Source of the DNA: Chryseobacterium wanjuense
GTDB taxonomy: Bacteria > Bacteroidota > Bacteroidia > Flavobacteriales > Weeksellaceae
Direction of reading: 5' to 3'
Assembly: GCF_900111495.1 (NCBI RefSeq)
Contig: NZ_FOIU01000001.1
Coordinates: 372,001-436,000, forward strand
DNA length: 64,000 nt
The notes under the pieces are model-generated. The model was not told where the DNA came from. It did not search any database and saw only the letters and a list, made by a program, of their open reading frames with translations. The translations under genes were made by a program, and so were the position numbers. Shown here one piece after another: positions 44,151 to 52,909 of the stretch (position 1 is the stretch's first letter; every line of letters begins with the position of its first letter).

Positions 44151-44645
44151 TTAATATTTCGAGGATTGAAGCTTTACTGTGTTTTTATCAATTATAATCT
44201 GGAACAGGTTAGAATAATCGTCCTCAGAAATCGTTTCAAAAGGTTTTTTGGCTCCAAAGGCTTCCAAAATACTGAGAATTGTATTAGAATGCCCCACGAT
44301 AATTACATTTTTACCGGAATAATTGTTGAGAATTTCGTCAACAAGTTTTTTATTATCGGAAGGGTTGTAGCTGGTAATTTCAATTTTGTTGAATGCTGCA
44401 ATAGGTTGCAAAGTCTGCTGAGTCCTATAAAAAGGGGTAGAATAGGCAGCTGAAAATTTTACGTTCTTTAGTTTTTTCAAGAGTTCTTCTGCTCTCTGTT
44501 TTCCAACTTCACTAAGGTTGGGATTTTTATTATTTGCATCAGAAATATCCTTTTCCGCGTGTCTTACGATGTAAATGCTGGTATTCTGAGAATGCAGAAA
44601 TGTAAAGGAAAAAAGCACTAAAAGTATTGTTACTAAATTTTTCAT
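44151..44645 (-). CDS. Exported histidine phosphatase (phosphoglycerate mutase-like)
   Basis: 164 residues with a signal peptide (MKNLVTILLVLFSFTFLHSQ). The RHG-type motif is YIVRHAEKDI (R28, H29, the phosphorylated histidine), with NLSEVGKQRAEEL, AAYSTPFYRTQQTLQPI carrying the second arginine, and VIIVGHSNTIL with the second histidine. The short SixA-like fold acts on small phosphomonoesters or phosphoproteins. Exported, so periplasmic or surface. Its start overlaps nothing; the divergent nucleoid-associated protein gene lies beyond. Confidence 0.9.
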   Translation of the reverse strand: MKNLVTILLVLFSFTFLHSQNTSIYIVRHAEKDISDANNKNPNLSEVGKQRAEELLKKLKNVKFSAAYSTPFYRTQQTLQPIAAFNKIEITSYNPSDNKKLVDEILNNYSGKNVIIVGHSNTILSILEAFGAKKPFETISEDDYSNLFQIIIDKNTVKLQSSKY

Positions 44646-44728
44646 CCGAGTTATTTATTATGGACTTTGATTACAAAACTAAAGTACAGATTATATTCAA
44701 ATCTCAAAATAGATTTATTTGTTTCTTG

Positions 44729-44756
44729 TTGTCTTTGAAGTTTAAAACTATATTTG
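44729..44756 (+). promoter_or_regulatory. Promoter of the nucleoid-associated protein gene (TTG ... TATATTTG)
   Basis: -7 element TATATTTG at 44749-44756 with TTG at 44729-44731, spacer 17 bp, matching the Bacteroidota consensus. It lies 23 bp before the ATG at 44780. Confidence 0.65.
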
Positions 44757-44779
44757 TGGCTTCAAAAAAGATCAAAAAA

Positions 44780-45793
44780 ATGTTTTCAAAAATAGTAGTA
44801 CACAGAGTCGGAAATAAAATCAATGGAGAGTCTTTAATACTTTCTCAGGAAGAGCTGGAGCTGGATGAAGGAATGGCAGAATTGCTTGAAAATTACTTTC
44901 TGGGTTCGTTCAAATCGGAGGAAACTTTTCATTTTTACAGCGATTCTTATTTGGTGAATAACCCGGTCTACAGTTCTGTGTCCGAGATTTTTGATGATAA
45001 GGCAAAATTCCTCTGGGAATCCGAAAACATTGCAAAACATCTTTTCGAAGCTGCCGAAAACCCAAGAGTTCAGGGTGGAGAATTATTTATCGTTTATTTT
45101 GAGGATGAAAGAGAAGGCACGGAAAGAGTAGATAAAATAGGTATTTTTAAAACTGAAAAAAGAGAATCTTTCTTAAAAATTTCTCCTAATGGAGAGACTT
45201 TTGACATCGAAAAAGATCAGGGAATCGGTTTGTCGAAAATTGACAAAGCTGCTTTAATTTATAATAATGATAAAGAAACCGGATATGTGCTTTCTGTGGT
45301 TGACAACAACAAAAACGGAGATATGTATTACTGGTACGAGGATTTTTTAAAGGTAAAACAGCGTGATGACGAATATTTTCATACGCAGGAAGCTTTAATG
45401 GTGTACAAAGATTATATCACCAAACAATTACCTCAGGAATTTGAAGTTTCTAAGGCAGACCAGGCGGATTTTTTAAATAAGTCGATCAATTTCTTTAAAG
45501 AAAAAGAAGAATTCAAACTGGATGAGTTTGCTAATGAAGTCTTGGGAGATGAGCATGTAATCGAGAGTTTTAACAATTTTAAAACCGATTACGAGCAGGA
45601 TATGCAGATCAATATTGCAGAAGAATTCCCCATCAGTGAAGCTGCGGTGAAGAAAACCCAGAGACATTTTAAAAGCATCATTAAGCTTGATAAAAATTTC
45701 CACATCTACATCCACGGAGACCGTCAGAAAATTGCTACGGGAGAAGATGAAAAAGGAAAATACTATATGCTGTATTTCGATAAAGAAGTTTAA
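44780..45793 (+). CDS. Nucleoid-associated protein, NdpA/YejK family
   Basis: 337 residues from the ATG at 44780 (MFSKIVVHRVGNK), the expected family start; an earlier in-frame start would read through the promoter. The length and the segments DEGMAELLENYFLGSF, LFIVYFEDE, FLKVKQRDDEYFHTQEALMVYKDYITKQLP, DFLNKSINFFKE and FHIYIHGDRQKIATGEDEKG match the 37-kDa nucleoid-associated family. It binds DNA and accumulates in the nucleoid; precise role unclear. The hairpin at 45817 follows. Confidence 0.87.
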   Translation: MFSKIVVHRVGNKINGESLILSQEELELDEGMAELLENYFLGSFKSEETFHFYSDSYLVNNPVYSSVSEIFDDKAKFLWESENIAKHLFEAAENPRVQGGELFIVYFEDEREGTERVDKIGIFKTEKRESFLKISPNGETFDIEKDQGIGLSKIDKAALIYNNDKETGYVLSVVDNNKNGDMYYWYEDFLKVKQRDDEYFHTQEALMVYKDYITKQLPQEFEVSKADQADFLNKSINFFKEKEEFKLDEFANEVLGDEHVIESFNNFKTDYEQDMQINIAEEFPISEAAVKKTQRHFKSIIKLDKNFHIYIHGDRQKIATGEDEKGKYYMLYFDKEV

Positions 45794-45816
45794 TTCTTTT
45801 AAACTTGTTTATTTAA

Positions 45817-45868
45817 CCACAAAAGCTACAAAATATTTAATAAAAATTTTTGCGCCTTTTGTGGTTAA
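45817..45868. repeat. aaccacaaaag / cttttgtggtt stem-loop
   Basis: The arms are exact reverse complements, separated by about 30 bp. It sits between the nucleoid-associated protein gene and the cyclase gene and can act as a terminator. A similar half unit (cttttgtggttaaat) lies at 60386-60400. Confidence 0.6.
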
Positions 45869-45915
45869 ATTAAAATCAATTAAACAAACTATTAATTAAA
45901 AACCAGAACCATTTT

Positions 45916-46686
45916 ATGGAGCCTAAAATCATTGATTTATCAAAGCCAATCCAATACAACGCCGGAGATCCGTGGTTTATGAAAGTGAAAATCAAACATA
46001 AATCTCATAAAAAATCACATTGGCTGATCCGTCTGGCATTGGGACTTCCTGCGAAATTATTTCCGAAAAACTGGACAGGCTGGGCAGATGATAAGATCAA
46101 AAGTATGGGACTTCATTCCACTACCCACATCGATGCGCCTTGGCATTATGGCCCTGTTGTAGAGGGAAAACCGGCAAAAACCATTGACCAGATTCCCCTG
46201 GAATGGTGCTACGGCGAAGGAATCGTTATCGATTGTACTCACAAAGAGGATTTTGTTGCCATTACAGGTGATGATTTAAAACAAGATTTAGATAAAAACG
46301 GAATCACCATAAAACCTGGAAATATCGTCCTGATAAGAACAGATCGTGATAAATTAATGGGAACTCCCGATTTTCCCAACAAAGGAACGGGAATGAGCCG
46401 TGAAGCTACAGAATGGCTGATCGATCAGGGAGTGAAAGTAATGGGAATCGACCAGTGGGGATGGGATCTCCCGTTGAAATTTATGGCTCAAAAAGCAAAA
46501 GAACTCAATGACCCGGAATACTTTTGGGAAGGTCACCGAGTGGGCATCGACAAAGAATATCTGCACATGGAGCAGTTGACCAATCTGTCAGCTTTGCCAC
46601 CTTCAGGATTTAAAATTTGCGTTTTTCCACTGAAGATTGTTGGTGGTTCTGCAGCTCCGGCTCGGGTTGTGGCTATTATGGAATAG
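45916..46686 (+). CDS. Cyclase family protein (kynurenine formamidase-like)
   Basis: 256 residues. The metal-binding motif is LHSTTHIDAPWHYGP, matching the HxGTHxDxPxH pattern of the cyclase/KynB family; HTHID carries the first ligands. EWCYGEGIVIDC, NIVLIRTDRDKLM and GVKVMGIDQWGWD complete the family core, and the C-terminal GSAAPARVVAIME is characteristic. These enzymes hydrolyse N-formylkynurenine, isatin or related amides. No kynurenine pathway genes are adjacent, so the substrate is open. Confidence 0.88.
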   Translation: MEPKIIDLSKPIQYNAGDPWFMKVKIKHKSHKKSHWLIRLALGLPAKLFPKNWTGWADDKIKSMGLHSTTHIDAPWHYGPVVEGKPAKTIDQIPLEWCYGEGIVIDCTHKEDFVAITGDDLKQDLDKNGITIKPGNIVLIRTDRDKLMGTPDFPNKGTGMSREATEWLIDQGVKVMGIDQWGWDLPLKFMAQKAKELNDPEYFWEGHRVGIDKEYLHMEQLTNLSALPPSGFKICVFPLKIVGGSAAPARVVAIME

Positions 46687-46844
46687 AATTCAATTTAATA
46701 TAATTTAACTTTTTTAACACTATCAATATCACCAAAATAAGAATTGGCGCAAAGGCTTGCTATGATTAATAAACAACTGTTATTTTATGCGTTTTTGTGG
46801 TATTTGTTTCTATAGAAAAAGTACTATAGCTGTAAAAATTTCGT

Positions 46845-46852
46845 TATCTTTG
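46845..46852 (+). promoter_or_regulatory. -7 element (TATCTTTG) of the bacteriophytochrome operon
   Basis: A perfect TAnnTTTG match, 17 bp before the ATG at 46870. No TTG at the expected distance. Confidence 0.5.
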
Positions 46853-46869
46853 ATAGATCAAAGTATTAT

Positions 46870-49062
46870 ATGAATTTTGTAGAGTGTCATGAAGAGCCCA
46901 TTCATATTCCGGGCTACATACAAAGTTTTGGTTATCTGATTGGCATCGACGCAGAATCTCACTCCATCACTTTTTTTAGCAAGAATATAGAGGACATTTT
47001 TAATATCGGAAATAAAGAAATTCTTTTCGATAAGAAAATTACAGACTTCCCGGAAAGTTTTAATAGCATTATAGAATCTGATATCTACAATTCGCTAAAC
47101 CGATTTACCCAAAGAGAAAACGAAACGTATTTCGATAAAATTTTTATCAGGGACAAAGAATATCATTTCTCCGTTTTCAGAAGTAAAGCTCATATTTTTC
47201 TAGAATTTGAAGAAGTTTTAGAAAACCCTCATAAAAGAATTTCCAATAAGTATGACAGTTTTTATATTGTAGATAATGCTCAGGAAATTTGGGAACAGCT
47301 GCTCAATACCCTTTCAAGAATTGTGAATTATGACCGGATGATGGTCTACAAATTCATGATGGACGGTTCAGGAAAAGTAATCGCAGAAAGAAGGGGTGAA
47401 GATATGGAAAGCTATCTGGGGCTGCATTATCCGGAAAGTGATATTCCGAGACAGGCAAGGGAACTTTACTTTAAAAAAAGAAAGAGAATTTTCAGCAATG
47501 TATACGCAGAAACCGTTCCGCTTCTGAGCAAAAGACAGGAAGATATCGACCTTACATATGCCACCTCACGCGGAATGTCGCCTATTCACGGGCAATACGT
47601 AAAAAATTCCGGAGCTTCATCTAGTTTCAGTGTTTCGATTATTATTGATGATCACCTGTGGGGATTGGTAACCTGCCAAAATTCTGAGCCGAAGCATATT
47701 GATCTGGAAGACAGAGTGCAGGCCGGGATTTTCACGGCGTTGGCTTCCAATGCATACTCTTCATTTAAATCTAAAAATGAACTGAATTACCGTTTAGAGC
47801 TGAACGAAAAATCTTCAGAATTAAAAAAAGAATTCTTAAAATACAACAGTTTATTAGATTCTTTAATTGAAAATAAAACCGAGATTAAAGATCTTCCGGA
47901 AGCCGATGGTTTAGCCATTGTTTCGGATGAAACGCTGGTAACGGAAGGAAATACTCCGAGCCGTAAAGCTATTGGAAGAATTATTCAGTGGGCACACGAA
48001 AATACCGAAGATAATATTTACATGAGCCGGAATTTCCTCAGAAATTATGGGGAAGAACTAGAACTGGATACAAATTCGGCAGGAATTGTCATTTATTTCA
48101 TCGAAAGAAGTAAAAACAATATGCTGATCTGGTTCCGGAAAGAATTCGACGAACACATCAACTGGGCAGGAAAGCCTGAGAAAAAAATCGAAGTGTTTTC
48201 GCAAAACGGAGAAGAAAGACAAATCGTTTCTCCACGAACTTCTTTCCAGATTTTCACCGAAAATATTAAAGGAAATTCCAAACGATGGAACTCCAGAAAC
48301 ATTGCAGCACTGCAGTCTATACGGGATCTGATCCTGGAGACTTCACATAAAAATTACAACACGATCAAAAGGCTTAATGATGAGCTTAAAAAAGTGAATG
48401 AAGAGCTCGACAGTTTTTCATACACCATTTCCCATGACTTGGGAACGCCTTTGACGGTGATGAAACTGAATGCTCAGATGCTTCTGAACAGTCTTACAGA
48501 TGGTTCGGAGAAAAGCAAAAATAAGATCAATTCCATTATTGAAGAGATCGACAATATGGCAGAGATGATGCATGATGTTTTACAATTAAGCCGTGCAAAA
48601 CACAGCGAGATTCAGCTTGAAAATCTTCCGACGGTCAACACGATTCAAAAAATTTCGGAGAATGCGAAGATAACGTACAACAGCCCGAAAAGCGAGATCA
48701 TTATCAAAGAATGTCCTGATGTTTTGGCAGATAAAACAATGATGCATCAGGTATTTTTAAATATCATCAATAATGCTGTAAAATATTCTTCCCACAAAGA
48801 GCAGCCAAAAATCGAAATTGAAGGTTTTGAAGCAGGTGATAAGATCATTTACAGAATAAAAGACAACGGAATCGGAATTCCTGAGGAGGAAAAACATAAG
48901 ATGTTTAAAATTTTCAACAGGATGGATAATGCGAAAAAATTTAAAGGAAACGGAGTGGGATTGTCTATTGTACATCGCATTATGAACAGAATTGGTGGAA
49001 ATGTAGAGTATGAAAGCAGTGAAGAAGGAACTTCTTTTATTTTAACATTTAAAAAGCCTTAA
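46870..49062 (+). CDS. bphP: Bacteriophytochrome histidine kinase
   Basis: 730 residues, PAS-GAF-PHY-HisKA-HATPase. The biliverdin-binding cysteine is Cys6 in VECHEEPIHIPGYIQ. The GAF domain has YPESDIPRQAREL (PASDIP-type motif) and SPIHGQYVKN with H240 near the chromophore. In the place where many phytochromes have CHH the sequence reads LWGLVTCQNSE. The PHY tongue is VSPRTSFQIF. The kinase has H522 in SYTISHDLGTPLTVM, N-box NIINNAVKYS, and DNGIGIPEEE plus GNGVGLSIVHRI. It is a red/far-red light sensor. The heme oxygenase gene that makes its chromophore follows 18 bp later. No response regulator is adjacent. Confidence 0.95.
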   Translation: MNFVECHEEPIHIPGYIQSFGYLIGIDAESHSITFFSKNIEDIFNIGNKEILFDKKITDFPESFNSIIESDIYNSLNRFTQRENETYFDKIFIRDKEYHFSVFRSKAHIFLEFEEVLENPHKRISNKYDSFYIVDNAQEIWEQLLNTLSRIVNYDRMMVYKFMMDGSGKVIAERRGEDMESYLGLHYPESDIPRQARELYFKKRKRIFSNVYAETVPLLSKRQEDIDLTYATSRGMSPIHGQYVKNSGASSSFSVSIIIDDHLWGLVTCQNSEPKHIDLEDRVQAGIFTALASNAYSSFKSKNELNYRLELNEKSSELKKEFLKYNSLLDSLIENKTEIKDLPEADGLAIVSDETLVTEGNTPSRKAIGRIIQWAHENTEDNIYMSRNFLRNYGEELELDTNSAGIVIYFIERSKNNMLIWFRKEFDEHINWAGKPEKKIEVFSQNGEERQIVSPRTSFQIFTENIKGNSKRWNSRNIAALQSIRDLILETSHKNYNTIKRLNDELKKVNEELDSFSYTISHDLGTPLTVMKLNAQMLLNSLTDGSEKSKNKINSIIEEIDNMAEMMHDVLQLSRAKHSEIQLENLPTVNTIQKISENAKITYNSPKSEIIIKECPDVLADKTMMHQVFLNIINNAVKYSSHKEQPKIEIEGFEAGDKIIYRIKDNGIGIPEEEKHKMFKIFNRMDNAKKFKGNGVGLSIVHRIMNRIGGNVEYESSEEGTSFILTFKKP

Positions 49063-49080
49063 ATCTGAAGATCAAATCTT

Positions 49081-49635
49081 ATGATGGTATCTGAATATCT
49101 AAAACAAAATACGGCAGAATATCACGATGCTGCGGAAAAGCTTTTTAACTCAGAAAAAATTTTTAATAAAACTTTTACGCTTGAAGATTACAAAAAAATC
49201 ATCAGTACCAATTATCTGATGCTTCTTCATTCTGAAAATAGAATCTTCGACAGTCTTTCTGATAAATTCTCTGAAAAGCTTCAGTTAAGCAACCGAAAAA
49301 AACTTCATTTAATTGAAAAAGATCTGGAAAGTCTTGCCTTAAAAAATCAAAGTGCTTCCCACGAACTTGAATTTTCCAACGAAAATGAAGCATTAGGAGC
49401 GATGTATGTGATCGAAGGTTCTACATTGGGTGGAAATGTGATCGCCAAACAGCTGTCTAAAACGGAAGGTTTTGATAACGTGACATTCAATTTCTTCGGA
49501 TGTTATCAGGAAAATACCGGATCTATGTGGAAAAATTTCAAAGAAGTTCTGGATACGGAAGTGGCGGAAGAAAGCTATGATGAGGTATTGTCGGGAGCTA
49601 AAAAGCTGTACACTTTCCTGCTAAATGTGAACTGA
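49081..49635 (+). CDS. bphO: Biliverdin-producing heme oxygenase
   Basis: 184 residues. The proximal heme histidine is in NTAEYHDAAEKLFN, and the distal helix has EALGAMYVIEGSTLGGNVIAKQ with the glycine-rich kink. It opens heme to biliverdin, the chromophore of the phytochrome encoded 18 bp upstream, so the two-gene operon makes a self-sufficient photoreceptor. A start one codon later (MVSEYL) is possible. Its heme substrate is made by the HemB-dependent pathway, the first gene of which lies at 1816 in this window. Confidence 0.93.
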   Translation: MMVSEYLKQNTAEYHDAAEKLFNSEKIFNKTFTLEDYKKIISTNYLMLLHSENRIFDSLSDKFSEKLQLSNRKKLHLIEKDLESLALKNQSASHELEFSNENEALGAMYVIEGSTLGGNVIAKQLSKTEGFDNVTFNFFGCYQENTGSMWKNFKEVLDTEVAEESYDEVLSGAKKLYTFLLNVN

Positions 49636-49689
49636 TTTTTTTCATATACCATAAATATCACTTTTAAAGATAATTAAATTCCTGAAAGA

Positions 49690-49720
49690 TTGCTCAATTT
49701 TTCAGGAATTGTTAAATTTG
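49690..49720 (+). promoter_or_regulatory. Promoter of mdh (TTG, 20 bp, TAAATTTG)
   Basis: TTG at 49690-49692 and -7 TAAATTTG at 49713-49720; it is overlapped by a hairpin, attcctgaaa/tttcaggaat, that probably ends the heme oxygenase transcript. The mdh ATG is at 49765. Confidence 0.6.
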
Positions 49721-49764
49721 GGAGTTTTCAATTTTAAACTAAAATTAATTTAAAAATAAATCAA

Positions 49765-50691
49765 ATGAAAGTAACTGTAGTAGGTGCAGGCGCTGTAGGA
49801 GCGAGTTGTGCAGAATACATCGCAATGAAAAACTTCTGTTCAGAAGTAGTTTTAGTAGACATTAAAGAAGGATTTGCTGAAGGTAAGGCAATGGATTTGA
49901 TGCAGACAGCATCTCTTAACGGATTCGATACAAAAATTACCGGAACAACAGGAGATTACAGCAAAACTGCAGGTTCTCATGTAGCGGTGATCACTTCAGG
50001 GATTCCAAGAAAACCTGGGATGACAAGAGAAGAATTAATCGGTATCAACGCTGGTATCGTAAAAGAAGTTACTGAAAACTTGGTAAAACACTCTCCGGAG
50101 GTAATCATCATCGTAGTTTCTAACCCAATGGATACAATGGCTTACCTTGTACACAAAACTTCCGGTCTTCCTAAACACAAGATCATCGGAATGGGTGGTG
50201 CATTGGATTCTGCGAGATTCAAATACAGATTGGCTGAAGCGCTAGAAGCTCCGATTTCTGACGTAGACGGTATGGTAATCGCTGCTCACAGCGACACAGG
50301 TATGCTTCCTCTATTGAGCAAAGCGACAAGAAACGGTGTTCCTGTAACTGAGTTCCTGAACGACGAAAAACAAAAATATGTAATCGAAGAAACGAAAGTA
50401 GGAGGGGCAACTCTTACTAAATTATTGGGAACTTCTGCTTGGTATGCGCCAGGTGCGGCTGTTTCTGTAATGGTTCAGGCAATTGCATGCGACCAAAAGA
50501 AAATGATCCCTTGTTCTTTAATGCTTGAAGGTGAATACGGACAAAACGATATCTGCCTTGGTGTTCCTGCTATTATCGGGAAAAACGGTGTTGAAAGCAT
50601 CGTAAACGTTACCCTGACTGCGGATGAGCAATTGAAATTCGCTGAAGCTGCTAATGCAGTAAGAGAGGTGAATGGAGATTTGAAGTTTTAA
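49765..50691 (+). CDS. mdh: Malate dehydrogenase
   Basis: Oxidises malate to oxaloacetate with NAD in the TCA cycle. 308 residues of the LDH-like MDH type. NAD motif VVGAGAVGASCAEYIA at 5-20, ITSGIPRKPGMTREEL with the substrate arginines, VVSNPMDTMAYL, GMGGALDSARFKYRLAEAL, and the catalytic histidine in IAAHSDTGMLPLLS. Monocistronic, with a strong terminator at 50712. Confidence 0.96.
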   Translation: MKVTVVGAGAVGASCAEYIAMKNFCSEVVLVDIKEGFAEGKAMDLMQTASLNGFDTKITGTTGDYSKTAGSHVAVITSGIPRKPGMTREELIGINAGIVKEVTENLVKHSPEVIIIVVSNPMDTMAYLVHKTSGLPKHKIIGMGGALDSARFKYRLAEALEAPISDVDGMVIAAHSDTGMLPLLSKATRNGVPVTEFLNDEKQKYVIEETKVGGATLTKLLGTSAWYAPGAAVSVMVQAIACDQKKMIPCSLMLEGEYGQNDICLGVPAIIGKNGVESIVNVTLTADEQLKFAEAANAVREVNGDLKF

Positions 50692-50711
50692 TTATTGAAC
50701 TTGATATATTG

Positions 50712-50743
50712 AAGAGGCTGTCTCATTTTTGGGACAGCCTCTT
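50712..50743 (+). terminator. Terminator of mdh
   Basis: aagaggctgtc/gacagcctctt stem with a T-rich loop; followed by TTATATTTT. Confidence 0.8.
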
Positions 50744-50764
50744 TATATTTTATAGATGGTATTT

Positions 50765-51013
50765 TTACAAATTCCTATCCGCTTTTTCTTTCTTTAATTT
50801 ATTCCAGTTGTTGATATTAATAATTAGAATAGGAAGCAAAGCAATCGGAATTACTGTTAAAGCACTGAATCCTTTTTTGAAGGTTAAAAACATTGTGCTT
50901 AAGAATAAAAGAACGATGGCAGTCATCAACATAATAGTAAGAATTTTTATTTTCTTTTCGTTATTGATAAGTTCTTCATCGGTGTATTCGGAAATTGATT
51001 TAGTGTCTTTCAT
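50765..51013 (-). CDS. Small membrane protein with two helices
   Basis: 82 residues from the ATG at 51013 (MKDTKSISEYTDEELINNEKK). A charged N-terminus precedes two hydrophobic stretches (ILTIMLMTAIVLLFLSTMF and FSALTVIPIALLPILIIN) and a lysine-rich tail. Similar short proteins in Chryseobacterium are sometimes named redox-active disulfide protein 2, but no cysteine is present here. It lies 4 bp after the stop of the upstream membrane protein gene and is co-transcribed with it. Confidence 0.7.
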   Translation of the reverse strand: MKDTKSISEYTDEELINNEKKIKILTIMLMTAIVLLFLSTMFLTFKKGFSALTVIPIALLPILIININNWNKLKKEKADRNL

Positions 51014-51017
51014 TGTT

Positions 51018-51614
51018 CTATTTTTTCTTAATGAGTTCAAGGGTATTAATTTTTCCAACGGGTGCTATTTTGATATTTTTATCTCCTTTTGCAACATAAA
51101 AATAATAAGAGCTGTTGATATCGATCATGTAGATATCGGTCGGTATACCGGATTCGGAAATGATCTTATAATTGTATTTTAGATTTTGAGTATTAATTCT
51201 CTTTTTAATAATATTGCCTTCACCCCATCCTAATCCTACAAAAAGAGCGAGAAGTTCAAGGGGTATAAGTGTCGCAAATATCGGAATCATCATTTTTTGT
51301 AATGTTCTTTTATCAACGTCTTGATTTATTTTATAGCTTCCTAACAGTTTTTTGCTCCAGTTTTTATCACTGTTTTTCACAAGTATTACCTGAAATAGAA
51401 AGAAGAAAAGGACAACAGAGATTATGATGATGATCAAAATAGGACTTGAAGCCATATCAGCAATCGGACTGATCAGAATGTCCGTTATGGACGAATATTT
51501 CAAAATATTTATTCCCAACTGATAAAAAAGAATACTTTCCTTTAAAAGTCCAAGAATAATAAGATATAAATAACCTAAAGGTAATAATTCTTGAATTTTT
51601 TCTAAATATTTCAT
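51018..51614 (-). CDS. Hypothetical membrane protein
   Basis: 198 residues with about four membrane helices (residues 12-35, 58-78 and 108-130 among them) and a C-terminal soluble domain (YNYKIISESGIPTDIYMIDI, YYFYVAKGDKNIKIAPVGKINTL) that looks like a small beta domain. Not recognised. It is 4 bp upstream of the two-helix protein gene, so the two form an operon. Context: between mdh and the AraC fragment at 51679. Confidence 0.7.
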   Translation of the reverse strand: MKYLEKIQELLPLGYLYLIILGLLKESILFYQLGINILKYSSITDILISPIADMASSPILIIIIISVVLFFFLFQVILVKNSDKNWSKKLLGSYKINQDVDKRTLQKMMIPIFATLIPLELLALFVGLGWGEGNIIKKRINTQNLKYNYKIISESGIPTDIYMIDINSSYYFYVAKGDKNIKIAPVGKINTLELIKKK

Positions 51615-51678
51615 TGGTCTAAGATATTATTTTTTATCTTAAATTGTTTATTTTTATTTAAAATCTAAATATTAAGAA

Positions 51679-51864
51679 TCAATTAAATGATTGCCTGAAT
51701 TCTAATGGAGAAACATGGGTCTTGCTTTTAAACAATTTACTGAAAGACTGAGGATGCTCAAATCCAAGTTCATAAGCAATCTCGCTCACAGAGAGTTGTG
51801 TAGTAGACAATTTTTCTTTGGCCTTATCAATAAGTTTTTCGTGAATATGCCGTTGAGTATATTT
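51679..51864 (-). pseudogene. AraC-family gene fragment (3' end duplicate)
   Basis: The minus strand reads, in frame to a stop, the last 60 or so codons of an AraC regulator (HIHEKLIDKAKEKLSTTQL..., GFEHPQSFSKLFKSK... ending FRQSFN). It is about 93% identical in DNA to the 3' end of the intact AraC gene at 53386-54306, with changes spread evenly. No start codon or 5' part exists. Homology stops abruptly at about 51864, at the edge of a GC-rich palindrome. The two copies therefore form an imperfect direct repeat flanking the hydrolase and DUF3788 genes. Confidence 0.85.
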
Positions 51865-51866
51865 TA

Positions 51867-51899
51867 AGTTTCGGCGCGGCCGAAGGCCGCGCCGAAACT
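51867..51899. repeat. GC-rich perfect palindrome, 15-bp arms
   Basis: agtttcggcgcggcc and its exact reverse complement, separated by gaa. The arms are about 70% G+C in an otherwise AT-rich region. It sits between the AraC fragment and the alpha/beta-hydrolase gene and may end that gene's transcript, though no T run follows. The match of its left edge with the end of AraC homology suggests it marks a rearrangement joint. Confidence 0.9.
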
Positions 51900-51928
51900 C
51901 AAAGGTTGTAAAACCTTATACTATATGA

Positions 51929-52849
51929 TCACTTAATTTTATTCACAAAATCAACAACAGCATTCACAAACTCCCTGTTTTTCTCATAATACAAAAGATG
52001 CCCTCCGTCAATAGAAACCACTTTCTTGTCAGGGAACTGAAAGGTTTTATAATGCTGCGTTCCGACGGCTTTGTCACTTTTTCCGGTAATAATCAGTACG
52101 GGAGTCTTGATAGTTTTTGTCATTGGAGCATAATCTGCATAATATTCAGGGAAATCTTTGGGTTTTGAGATCACTGCCATTCCAAAATCAATAATTCTGG
52201 GATGGAGAGAATCTATTTTATCCATTTCTTTAATGGTTTCAATATCATCGGTGAGAAATTTATAACCCATCTTTTTTGAGCGTAAAGATTTGCTGATCTT
52301 CGAAAGTTCCATAGAAAGACTGTCACTGTGAACAGCTCTGTTTTTTTGTTGAAGAAGCTGATTTCCGTATTCGATTTGTTCTTTTACAGATTCATTGTTG
52401 AGGAAATGTAGAGTGACGTTGGCTAAAATCAATCCTTTAGTGTATTGGGGATATTTTTTGGCATAATTAACCGCGATGATTCCACCAAAAGAATGAGCCA
52501 GTAAAAAAACTTTATTGAGCTTCAGATGCTGTCTTAATTCTTCAATATCCTGAACCATTTTATCCAGATGATAGTTGTCGGATGTTTCGGATTCTCCCGA
52601 TCCACGCTGATCCATATAGATCAGGGTAAGATTTTTTTCAAGATTATTACCTCCTAATAATTCAAATGAAGGATATCCTTGCCCGGGACCGCCGGGAATA
52701 TAAATACAAGCTTCCCCTTTTCCCGAAACTTTAAATTTAATCTTGACATGATCCGAAGTTTCGAAAAAATTTTCATTTGCTGAAGTATGTTGAGCCGAAA
52801 TATTAGCCGGAATGATAAAAAGTAATAAAATTAGCCAGATTGTTTTCAT
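51929..52849 (-). CDS. Exported alpha/beta hydrolase (proline iminopeptidase-like)
   Basis: 306 residues with a signal peptide ([20 protein letters not shown]). The fold has [16 protein letters not shown] (oxyanion HGGPG-like), [10 protein letters not shown], the nucleophile elbow [12 protein letters not shown], the acid in [12 protein letters not shown] and the histidine in [15 protein letters not shown] plus DQRGSG fits the proline iminopeptidase/PIP-type group of peptidases and lactonases. It is in a possible unit with the DUF3788 gene upstream (60 bp). Both lie between the two AraC copies. Confidence 0.88.
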   Translation of the reverse strand: MKTIWLILLLFIIPANISAQHTSANENFFETSDHVKIKFKVSGKGEACIYIPGGPGQGYPSFELLGGNNLEKNLTLIYMDQRGSGESETSDNYHLDKMVQDIEELRQHLKLNKVFLLAHSFGGIIAVNYAKKYPQYTKGLILANVTLHFLNNESVKEQIEYGNQLLQQKNRAVHSDSLSMELSKISKSLRSKKMGYKFLTDDIETIKEMDKIDSLHPRIIDFGMAVISKPKDFPEYYADYAPMTKTIKTPVLIITGKSDKAVGTQHYKTFQFPDKKVVSIDGGHLLYYEKNREFVNAVVDFVNKIK

Positions 52850-52909
52850 ATAATGATAACAACCGGAGTGGAGGATTTATTACTAATAAGTCTGATTTAA
52901 AAGAAAAAT

